Of a DNA stretch of 64,000 nt, positions 47,130 to 64,000 are shown one piece after another. The notes under the pieces are model-generated. The model searched no databases. It was given only the letters and a program-made list of their open reading frames with translations, and was not told the DNA's origin. This DNA is from Eudromia elegans. Taxonomy: Eukaryota > Chordata > Aves > Tinamiformes > Tinamidae. Location: contig PTEX01000050.1 of assembly GCA_003342815.1 (NCBI GenBank), positions 4,263,850 to 4,327,849 on the forward strand, given 5' to 3'. The position numbers and the translations under genes were made by a program. Position 1 is the first letter of the stretch. Each line of letters starts with the position of its first letter.

Positions 47130-47936
47130 GTAGATTTACAAAAGGAGTCATGCTTGACCAACCTGAGAGCCTTCTACGATGAAATAACAGCTCAGTAGAT
47201 AAGCTGAAAGCAGAGTATATTTATCTTGACTTTTGACAGGTAAGACTTTCAATACCATCTTCCAGAAGATCCTCACAGACCAACTGAGCAGGTATAGACT
47301 CAAAAAATGGACAGTGAGGTGGAGTGAAACCTGGCTGAAGGGCCAGGCTCAGAAGGTTGTGTTCAGCGGGACAAAGTCCAGCAGGAGGTCTCACATTAGA
47401 CTTGACAGGCTGAAGATGTAGGCTGACAAGAAACTCATGAAGTTCAGAGAAGCAGCTAGAAACAGCTTTGCCAGCAGGAGGTGATCCTTTCCGTCTACTC
47501 AGCCCTGGTGACATTGCACCTGGAGCGCTGGGTACAGTGCCTGGCTTCCCAACTTAAGGACATGGAGATCCTTAGAGTGGGTCTGTGGAAGGGCCACAAA
47601 GATGTTTACAGGACTGGAACATCTGACTGACAGAGACAGGCAGAAAGAGATTGGACTGTTGAGCCTAGAGAAGACTCAGGTCAGAATCTCACACATCTAA
47701 CTGCCTGATGGCAAGACTAAGGAAGACAGTGCCAGACTTCTCAGTGGTTCCTATTGACTGGACAAGAGGCAATGGAGACAAACCAAAAACACATGAAAGA
47801 GGATCTCTGTCCCTGGAGATATTCCAAACCCAGAGACACGTCCCTCAGCAACCTGCCCTAGCTGAGCCTGCTTTGAACAGAGGAGTTGGGCAAGGTGATC
47901 TCCAGAGGTTCCTTCCAACTTTCATTATTCTGTGAA
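47130..47936 (+). mobile_element. CR1 LINE, degenerate with internal loss
   Basis: The left part (caaaaggagtcatgcttgac, then gccttctacgatgaaataac) corresponds to the reverse-transcriptase region of CR1 ORF2. It is followed by a 'ctggctgaagggccaggctc' and 'gttgtgttcagcgggac' block. From about 47490 the element jumps to the late ORF2 block (ctactcagccctggtgacat) and then to the 3' end (caaggtgatctccagaggtt, ccttccaac) at about 47935. The piece between is shorter than expected, so an internal deletion is likely. Frames are interrupted repeatedly and no functional ORF remains. Confidence 0.85.
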
Positions 47937-48598
47937 ATACATAATTTATTCTTGGTATTGTTTTTAAACAGTGCTAGGTACAAAGGGGGAAAATTCCCAT
48001 CTAAAGCAAAAACTTTTAAAAAATATGTGCTGAGTTCTTCTCCTGCCTTTATGATCTTCCTTAAACATGCATAAATGATTAATTTTCCTTGAGACTTCTA
48101 CATTCTGGTTTAAGATGATCTCTCAAAGCATATTTTTATTATGCTTTTTTAGACATACAGTGTTTTCTACAACTCTCTAAGCAGAAAAATCATATATTAT
48201 TTAGGGGACAAAGTTCTAAAGTTCCTAGAGATCTCTACTCATGACAGTTTTGCACAGTAAATAGTTTTTAAGTCTTTGATACAGAATTTTTTATTATATT
48301 CAGTAAACTACCACATTTCCTGTCAAGTTAAAACGCAGAGCATGTATCCTTCATTCATACTTTCTGTAGACACACAGTTCAGCATGTTAATTATACTTAC
48401 ATCTTCTACAAATTGTTAGAAGACTGTATACTCTAAAAGACTGACACATATGCTAGCATCCTATACATCTATCATTATACANCATCATCTAACATAGCAG
48501 AGGTAAAGACTTAATTTTCAGGATTTCTGTTTTGTGCTTATTCTTATTTTACTGAATGTAAGCATTATTAGAATCTGGAAGCTACTGGAAATTGCAGT

Positions 48599-48652
48599 TA
48601 ATATATACATATATATATACACACACACATACATAAGTATACATTTATAGAG
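48599..48652. repeat. TA/CA microsatellite
   Basis: A run of alternating TA dinucleotides passes into (CA)n at about 48620-48630, then into imperfect TACA-type units. Confidence 0.9.
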
Positions 48653-49682
48653 AAAATGTGATCTCCTTTTCTCAGTTTCGTGGATTTCAATACTCTGGAA
48701 GGAGATTACCAGTTGAATTTAAAAGGCACTGAATGTGATATGGAGACAAGGCAGTACCTCCAGCCTTNGACTGCCTGTCTGCCTGTTCAGCATCTTTTGG
48801 GAATCCATGTAAGCAGACTCCTTGGTAGTACTGAGACTAAAGAAAGTGTAAAAAAAAAAAAATTTCCTGCTGTAAGTATGGCTTGATTTTTGTTTTCTGA
48901 GTATTAAAAGAGTACACGTCTATATTCTTATTTTAAACAAAAAATAGCTATCAAATGCATATGCCTACCTGGTTCATGTGCAATGCAAGAGTGAGAAACT
49001 AAATATCTTAAATGTAGAAAACTCTTTTTTCCCAGTTCATGAAGGTATTTCTTTATATTTTACATGCTGAGAACTCAAGACAGAACTGAACTTAGTCTCT
49101 TAGATGCTGGTATTGAATTTATCATGTTAACTTAATTCCGGTCAACTGGCATCTGAGTTTTAGGAGTAGATTCTAATCTCTACTGGTAAATTCTTTTTTT
49201 TTTCTGTATGCATGTTTATATGCATAGTTATGTCAATAACAATTTAAGAGTGGAAACCTGCATGTATGTATTCATGGATATGAAATTAAAACTGTATTCC
49301 TGGAACAGTGTCCAGCACTTACTCTGAAGTTGTACAACTTCACATTATAAACAGCTTGAGTAATAGACTCTGAAGCCTTACATTTTAGGCCAAATAATAA
49401 CCAACAGGCAGAGGTAAGTATGATGAGGATCATGACAATAAAATGATGATAAAATGAACAGCCCTAGATCTGCTCCAGTGGCAGAAGCTGCTTCTGCCAA
49501 CACTGCCAGCAACAGTCTAGGGAAGGAGCCTATGGTACCAGGTGAATTCATCTCCCATGTTTCCTGAGGTGGACAAGGAAGGGATCAGAGTTTATCAGTG
49601 CAATCTGCAATGGGCCAGATAGCTAAAATACCTTGGATGGCACTGCTCCAGCCTCTTCAGTGAAGCATTCATAGGCATGGCC

Positions 49683-49826
49683 CATAGAATCACAGAATGC
49701 TTAAGGTTGGAAGGGACCTCTAGAGGTTGTCTAGTCTAACCCCCCTGCACACGCAGGGTCACCTAGAGCACGTGGCACAGGAGGTTTTGAAGATCTCCAG
49801 AGAAGGAGACCCCACAACTTCTCTCA
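49683..49826 (-). mobile_element. CR1 LINE 3' end, 5'-truncated
   Basis: In plus orientation it begins catagaatcacagaatg, continues aaggttggaagggacctct, then gaggttttgaagatctccag and ggagaccccacaacttctct. That is the reverse complement of a canonical avian CR1 3' terminus. Only about 145 bp remains, so it is heavily 5'-truncated, as is typical of CR1. It is moderately diverged and lies in the same orientation as PCNX2. Confidence 0.9.
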
Positions 49827-52800
49827 GCTTGAAGCATGATCAGTTTTAAATCAAAAATTCAAAATAATTTTAAAATTATCCATGCCCACAGAGAATCCTC
49901 CTACAAATCTCCTAAAAGTGAACATAAAGAAATGCACAGAGAAAGCTGCACTTTGAAGCATCAGATGGTAGAGATTTCTCTTTCAATGTCAGTGCTATCA
50001 GACACAGAACAAGCTTGGAACAGTATGAGTGTACATGAATACAGTTCTCTACGTGCAACAAGTTAGACTGACCAAGAGAACACATGCACATTTTCCTGCA
50101 TCCATGCATTTTTCCTTTCTAAAGGAAAAAATTAAAAAAAGAAAGAGAGAAAATATGGGATGAGTGTCAGGGATGAAGTCTAAAGTAGAAGTCAGTAGAA
50201 GAAGGGTGAATGAAAAAATCAATTAAGCCAATATTAAAAGGAAACATGAACTGTACAATGCACAGGAGTGCTAAGGAGTCTGCAGAAAATACTCCTGGGA
50301 TTATCCTGTCAAATATCAGATGTAGCCTCGGGTATTTTACTCAGCAGAAAGTGTCTTAACAGAGCTTATACACCAAATATCAAAAATTAGGAAACCACCG
50401 CAAGCTAAGAGGGTACAGCTGATTAAGACATTGCATTTCAGTCTAAATGAATGACAAGAAATGGATTAAAATATGAATTAATGACATCGGGCCAACAGCT
50501 TTGAAGTGAAACATTAGATTCAGAGTAGATAAAAGATTAGAAAAAGGAAGGAAACAAAGTGGGGCTTTTGTCTTACAAGCAGCACCTAAATGCCCTTGGA
50601 CATGCAGACTAGCCAAGAAGTCCATAGTTTGTAGCCACAAAGGCAGTAAAAGGATTCATCGGGTTAACTCCTGGGCTCCAATGAAGCAAAATCAGCAGTA
50701 GCACTTTCTCAGAAAATGAATGAAAATAAGATTATGTGTAATTCCTTCTCTGAGGGACTGTGTTGCAGATGTTGAACTCTTACAGAGCTAAGCCTGATCA
50801 GCACAGGTCTGGCAGACTGTTACAAGCTGGCTCTCCTACTTGACTTGAGTTACTAGAGATACATGACATAGGATACTAGGGCAGAAGTACACAGAAACAT
50901 CCTACTCAAAAGTGAAATAAAAAAGGTATACTCCTTATTAGGCTGGAAAATATATTCAAAAGAACAGGAAAACTCTATCTGGATGAGCTCGGCAGGGGTA
51001 AGAGTACTTAGGCAAATGAATTCAGCGTTAATGAAGGCAAATTTAACAAACTCTGGTTCTTTAATTATTTTTTCTTATGCATGAAGACAAATTCAGAACC
51101 CTCAGAGGAAGTGACTATCAGAAATTCTAAGGTGATTCCATATTTTAGTATTGCTAATTAGTTCATCCACACACACACAAATTAAGAGTCCATTAAAATA
51201 CCTGCTAGTAACATACGAGAGAGAAAGGAAAAGAAGGGTTAACCGGATCGTAGCATTCCCATCACTCTGTGTGGTTGAGGAATGTGTAAGCAAATGGAGA
51301 TCCTTTCTTTAAGATTTAAAGGAAGTTAGGCAAATTTGCCAAGAATCTATTTTTTTCTAAAGTCCAGAATTCACAGGAATCTCTGTTGAACACAAATGAA
51401 AGAGTTGCTGTCAAGGAACCAGCTTACCAGGGCTTGGTGTACGGTAGTGTCAGACAAGCTGCTAGCTGCTCTACAACCTGCCCTCAGCTCTAGGAGAAGG
51501 TCAGCTAAGATGCATATAGCTTAGAGGATCATAATAGTGCTTGCAGCCAGCAGCTATTTTAATTTTTGAAGTCCATTAGCCCAAAATCTACGCAGTATAA
51601 GCAAGGAGGTTCACACCCAAGACCAGCACACTGAAATCCATCATTACACATCCAAAAATTCATTATTACAGTACAGAAGAAGTAGAAAAAACTGTCAGCT
51701 TACTCCAAGCCAGCTGAGTACTGAAGACTTCTAGTGGTTGTGGCGGAGCTAGTATAGCCTCATAGAGGACAAACCTGGGGCAAGAGCCCCACACCTGCTA
51801 GATGCAAAGTCATGTCACTGGGGGTTCAATAACCTAAGGCTGTCAAGCACTTAAGCCCTCCAGTAGTATAACACACATCTTCCAAGGGGATAATGAGCCT
51901 GCCCCATATATTTGTCTTGAAAGTCATCTAGGAAATAACAGATTTCCCAACAGTCCGATAGAGAGGACACCTGCAGAAGACCTGGCGAGGAGTCAATGAC
52001 TGGCAGAGCACATGGTAGCTGGCCCAGCACGCGAAACGACACACTGGCCGAACACCCCTCAGGACCAGGCAGCATATTCTGCTTCAGCAACAATCACCTC
52101 TTCCCCAAACAGTTCATATCCCCCAGAACTGAATAATATTCCCACAGTTTTTATCTCATTACAGAAAAGTATTACAGATTTTCCAGTTGCTAGAATTTTA
52201 GGAAGAAATCCTTTACACCNTTATCTATCCATCTCCCCTGTGCCTCTGAAGACTACATTCTCTATTATTTGTGGTTTTCCTTCTTTCAGGTAACATGAAT
52301 ATCCTTATTAACCTTTGCACTGATATTATAGCCTCTACTAAGAAATCCGAGGAGAAAAATTGGTTTATCTAGATGGAATAATAAAGACTAGCAAGACTGT
52401 CTTGATTATCCAGTCTGATTTCCCACATGGTACACACCATAGCATTAGAACCACATTTTCTGAATAAGCCAGAAAGTATTTCTAAAAGGCCGTTCAGCTC
52501 TCCTATTAAGTCAGCATATACAGTGCATATACTGTATGAGTATAGACAATAAGGAGTTTTTGGACTGAAGAATCCTAGGCTGTCACAAATGAGACAAGCT
52601 GTGGGTGGCTGTATGGACAATCTTAACCCAAGAAAGATTGAGAAGTTCTGTTCCACTTGAAATTATTCCTAAGAAAGCAAACAATAAAGCCTTTTCTAAA
52701 CATTTACCTTGCACCTCTCCCATGGCAATTTGAAAAACAAAACAGTATACTCAGTGCATGTCCAATCACATTTTAGCTTTAAGAATTTACATTCTGCAAC

Positions 52801-55459
52801 ATGATGAAATGTAAACAGTTAATGATTTTAATAAATGAGTGAATTATTCACATGGCATTAATAAGACCTACACTGTTAAAATAGATCCAAAAATCTATGT
52901 CGTTTAAAAAGCCCCAGGAATAGAAATGAATGGATTCTCACATTCTCTGTCACCCCAGTGTGGGCGGCTTGGCTATTTGCAAACAGAGATAAAAATCCAC
53001 GAGCAGGGATTCGGACTCCCATACCTCAACTTGTTCGGGCAGCAATCACGTTCATTTGGAGCCTCTGATTTGACTGAATACATTAAATCAACAGCACAAT
53101 GTGGAAAATGAGGGAAGCACAATCAGAGAGAGATTCAGAAATGTTCTGTCGAACATTATGAGCAAAGTTTTACTCAACATAAACCTGCTTCAAGATTCAC
53201 TANTACAACTTAGATGGCTCTTCCCCCAGAACAAGATAATAAATGCTTTCTGCAGCACGGTTTTGATGACATGCAAATAATTTTTCATGGGGTAACTCTG
53301 CTTAAAAATTGCCATGAGTATGGCTAAGACACAGCACGTGCATAGCTCTGTTATCAGATGGAGAAAAGCTCAAACTCAAGAGAGCCTGTACTAAGTACCG
53401 TTGGCTGGTTCCTCTGAATAGCTGAAGGGATGACAAGAGAAGCTACTTTGGGTTTGATTCCTGTCTTTCTAAAAATAGCCACAAACGAAAAAATGACTGA
53501 GCTCTAGATGGACAGAGTCTGTGATGAGCTACAAAACTTTCAGGCTCAAAGCAGCCTGCTTAGAGCCAATAATATGGACAAAAAACACTCATCATTTGCT
53601 CATCCTCAATGAGCAAGTCTTTTAAGAAAGTGCCATAATACTGAACTAGTAAAGACTCAGACCTTAATTAAAGAAAATCTACGTTGTTAATGATTTGAAA
53701 TTAACAGGACTTTAATTACTGTCATCTGCAATGCTATTTTTCATATGGGCTTTAACAATCATTGTGTAACTGTGCATGTGCTTTTGTAATATAAATAATT
53801 CAACCATTTAATCTCATTTTTTTTAAAGGCACAAGGACAAGCCCATCTGACCAACTAATGAACCACAAAATTTTAGATTTAAGAACTATACAGAAGATGA
53901 CAGATCAATGCTAAAATTACACTTCCAAAATACATCTGAACTACAAACTTTCAGNCCAGAACAGTAGCATTTATTCCATCAAACATCACTGCTTAGTTTG
54001 GTATGCATCCTTGATTATATTAGTCTTACTCCAATCACTAGTCTTTCTACCTGAAACAGTAGATCCAAACCATCTAAGTGACTTCAAAAAAGTCATTAAA
54101 ATCTTTACATCTTTCTCTTCCACGAACATGCAATAGTCCACATCAGTATTTTGTGAGATGCTCACAAGACAAACGTTTCCAAGAGAATTAAAGAATTACA
54201 AGACTCAGTTCTGAGGTGCTCATTTTTTGATACTGTAAACAATTTTTTGGAGAATGAGTGTTAGGACTTAATAAGCTATCATCCAGATGTCCACTCACAC
54301 ATATTAACAGTCTTCTCAGAAAATAGAAATGCATTCCTTCTCCTAAGGAACATGGTAATGCAACAAATACAGAAAAGTTTGCCACAATACAACTAACCTC
54401 TGCATTTCCTAAGCACTAATCTTCCACTCCTCAGAGGTAAGGAGCTTGACAAATTATTCTAACCCTCTTTTAGGATCATAGAGCACTGGTGGTGGATGGT
54501 AGGGTTTATGGTAGTGATTCTTTTCTTGCTGCTTTTCTTCCCTCCAGACTCTTCCTCCTAACCTCAGGAGGGAGAGGTAGTTGCCGCACAGCAACACTTG
54601 AGTTCTGAAGGATGGAGGCTTGAAGCAGGTGAAGCTGCTGCTGGACAGTGGTCCAAGGATTTAGAGAAAAGGCCTAATGTGCCTCACTAAGGTGCTATTT
54701 TTCATCCCTTCCTCTCCTGCCTTACAGAAGCACAAAAATCTGCCACAAAAAAAGATTTTTGAATTCTGCTTCACTGTGTGCCTCAAAGATAGAGAGCCAC
54801 CAATTTAACACCAGTAACACAAGCCTTTCCTTAGGAAGGCTGAAACTTCACATGAGCATAGAGAGCTGCATAAACTGAAGGTGATCTCCTTGCACAGAAG
54901 GGCTAAATCTCTTTCTACAAACCACTGGGCATCTCCACAGCATTTGCTAGAGCCAGTGGGGAACCACTTCTTTCTCCTCTCAGAGGTGAAGCTGGGTCAC
55001 ACTCACACTTATAATAGAGATAGCTTACTAAGCAACAACAAAACAGGACCAAAAAAATCTCACTAGAGTTATCTTCACACAAAGCTGTATCATATGCCAA
55101 GAAATCTGAGGAACCAAAGAGTTTAAAAACAGAACACAAAAGAACTGGTAAACATTTAAGGCAAGTCTTCAACACTTTCTGAAGTTTTATTCAGATACTG
55201 GTTAAGCCTTAAAACCTGTTTCAGTGGAACAACATAGACAGCAGATCAGAATCTGATCTGACTAATGCAGAAAGGGTTTGCTAAAGTATATACAGCTAGG
55301 AGAACACAGGGAGTTCAGAAATGCCTCAGGGAGGCAAGTGAGAATTAACAATAAAACCCAGGAAGGAACTCCGAGGTTAAGGTGAAGGGTAGTATAACTA
55401 AGATAACAGCCTGAAACTAGGAACACTTTTTTTTTTTCTTTTAAAATCAGGAGAATCAT

Positions 55460-55615
55460 TAGATAATGGAATAATTTCCCAAAGGAAGTTGTTGAGTCAA
55501 ACACTAGAGGCATTCAAAGAAAGCCTAGATTAAAAAAAAGCCCAGGCGACTGATCTGGAGGGCAGCTCTGCACTAATGACCCAAGAGGCTCTTTGCAGCA
55601 CAGTTAGGATTCTGC
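55460..55615 (+). mobile_element. CR1-like LINE tail, ancient
   Basis: The plus strand reads 'ggaataatttcccaaaggaagttgttgagtc', then 'aggcattcaaagaaagcctagat', and further on 'gatctggagggcagctctgc'. This is the block order of an old CR1/L3-type 3' region (a 'TGGAATCTCC...TTCAAGA...GGCT' layout). It is strongly diverged and could be another CLI-clade LINE. Ends are approximate. Confidence 0.5.
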
Positions 55616-55860
55616 TCTCAAAAAGCACAATTCTGAACTTCCATAGCAACACGTGAGCAAGAAGCAAATGCAAAATAAAAAAAAAAAAANCAGAGGACTT
55701 TCAGGCAGAAGGCTGTTTTCTGCTTACAGTTTTTTCCCTCTTTAATACTAATTATCTGTATGAATTCATAATATTCAAAAAANCCCACATATTTATTCAT
55801 TATATGCAAAAAATACCAGCACATATTTATCAATACAGTGACATTAATAAATCAAAACTA

Positions 55861-59909
<4,049 letters not shown>

Positions 59910-60051
59910 TGTGCACCAAGCTTCTTGTATTTACTAATTGAGAAGGCATCAATGGTGAGGGCATTCAGTATTATAGCTGGATACAAGATGTACTTCTCAA
60001 AGCACTGAAGCCACACATAGAGCCTTTCAAACCACATCAAATGTGCAGCAT
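59910..60051 (-). CDS. PCNX2: PCNX2 exon 3 (codons 82-128 plus two bases)
   Basis: The 142-nt exon starts with AT, completing Asp with exon 2, and continues AAHLMWFERLYVWLQCFEKY, then ILYPAIILNALTIDAFSISK, ending in CA of a His codon. The acceptor is ttatttcag and the donor is gtaagt, a full consensus. The residues match PCNX2 rather than PCNX1, particularly WLQCFEKYILYPA and ALTIDAFSIS. The segment from about LQCFEKY to LNALTID is a probable membrane span. Confidence 0.95.
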
Positions 60052-63214
<3,163 letters not shown>

Positions 63215-63307
63215 CCTCAATGACAGAAACACTGTGCTGGCACTGATCGCAAATGACAGAACAGCGGCAACAGTGCAAACAATCAGATCTGATTTCAAGA
63301 TTTCTTT
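63215..63307 (-). CDS. PCNX2: PCNX2 exon 1 of window (codons 1-31): transmembrane segment
   Basis: The 93-nt exon encodes 31 whole codons, beginning KEILKSDLIVCTV and ending ASTVFLSLR. The acceptor is tttgcag before AAA and the donor is AGG followed by gtatgt, so both ends are phase 0. The stretch from DLIVC to VFLSL is hydrophobic enough to be one membrane-spanning helix. The ending ISASTVFLSLR is shared by pecanex family members, so this exon supports the family assignment more than the choice of paralogue. It lies only 543 bp from the next exon, the shortest intron here. I could not find the preceding exon between 63308 and 64000. Confidence 0.92.
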
Positions 63308-64000
63308 CTGCAAAAATATTTATTCAATAGAAAATTAGCAAGTCAATATTGTTTTAACTATACAAAGTAAATGACTTCATTCTGAATTACCCGCAGCCTG
63401 CACCATGATAGGGCTGATCATAACTCTCTAATACAAAAGTATTTTCTGCTTCTCTCTGTTTTGGAAAATTATGTCTTCACTGTCTAGGTTTGTCAAAGTG
63501 ATTATATTTAAATTCATCATGACTAATTTTAAATAATATTTTTGAAATAATTTTTAACATCAGAGAAATGAAAGCAATCCATTTTTACAGTGAGTCTGAT
63601 TCCGTTCAAGGAATATAACATTACGGCTTTCTTGATTTCATAAGTTGAAATTCTAGTTCAATTTTCTATTTACAAGCAGTAAGATTTCTTCAAATTACGT
63701 TTTTCTTGCATTACGGAAATGACTCTTGCCTTTTGTAATGTCTTCAGAGACATAGGTTAAAATATATATGTTCTACAGTGACAAATCACATTCTCTGATT
63801 TTAGAATCAGAATCCAAATTTCAGCAAAATTATAGGGGTGTCAGAAAAAGACTTTTTTCCTAATATTGCTGAGTAATAATGAAAGAATGAGCCTGCCTTT
63901 ATATAAAGATCTGTAACTGGGGCAGGAGTAATTTCATTTTGAAAGACTGAAAAATATCATGCTCTTTCCAGCCCATTTTTCTTGTGATTAAAATGTCATT

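Noticed and set aside
51851-52093. 80-codon minus-strand open frame in intron 4
   Set aside because: No recognisable motif, no splice signals in a matching phase with the neighbouring exons, and the exon 4 to exon 5 protein match is already continuous.
55242-55260. CAGATCAGA/TCTGATCTG dyad with one central base
   Set aside because: It has the same length as the other nine-pair dyad and is not significant by itself.

Overview
The window is vertebrate nuclear DNA, most likely avian. The only interspersed repeats I recognise are CR1 LINE fragments. I see no SINE family, tRNA, operon-like gene packing or other protein-coding gene. Isolated single-N positions are scattered throughout, so this looks like a draft assembly. 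I cannot name the species.

The whole window lies inside one protein-coding gene on the minus strand: PCNX2 (pecanex-like / pecanex 2), which encodes a very large multi-pass membrane protein. Reading from 64000 down to 1, I find twelve consecutive internal coding exons at 63307-63215, 62671-62521, 60051-59910, 56080-55903, 44537-44429, 39317-39188, 25490-25432, 24022-23807, 13508-13255, 9719-9486, 7379-7276 and 1233-1089. Together they are 1,815 nt, exactly 605 codons. All eleven junctions are in phase and no internal stop occurs. The first five and a half exons carry most of the conserved transmembrane core. The later ones carry the conserved soluble blocks: the [17 protein letters not shown] block, the CCCC block, the NINIDEDYVPCLQG block and the [19 protein letters not shown] block. 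PCNX2 is preferred over PCNX1 and PCNX3 on paralogue-specific residues. The start of the gene lies to the right of the window and its 3' end to the left.

The remaining 62 kb is intron. The two most informative features are splice-site ones. The intron between exons 5 and 6 (44428-39318) has the hallmarks of a minor-spliceosome (U12) intron: an exact ATATCCTTT donor, a CCTTAAC branch site 13 nt from the end, and an AG acceptor, giving an AT-AG intron. The intron before it (55902-44538) has a GC donor with otherwise ideal consensus (GC-AG). CR1 remnants lie at about 41.9, 42.8-43.5, 47.1-47.9, 49.7, 55.5, 59.5 and 62.1-62.5 kb. Homopolymer runs, two TA-rich microsatellites, two short tandem duplications, one strong 28-bp palindrome and one perfect 13-bp-stem hairpin complete the inventory. 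I see no mobile cassette, CRISPR array, viral element or novel gene system.
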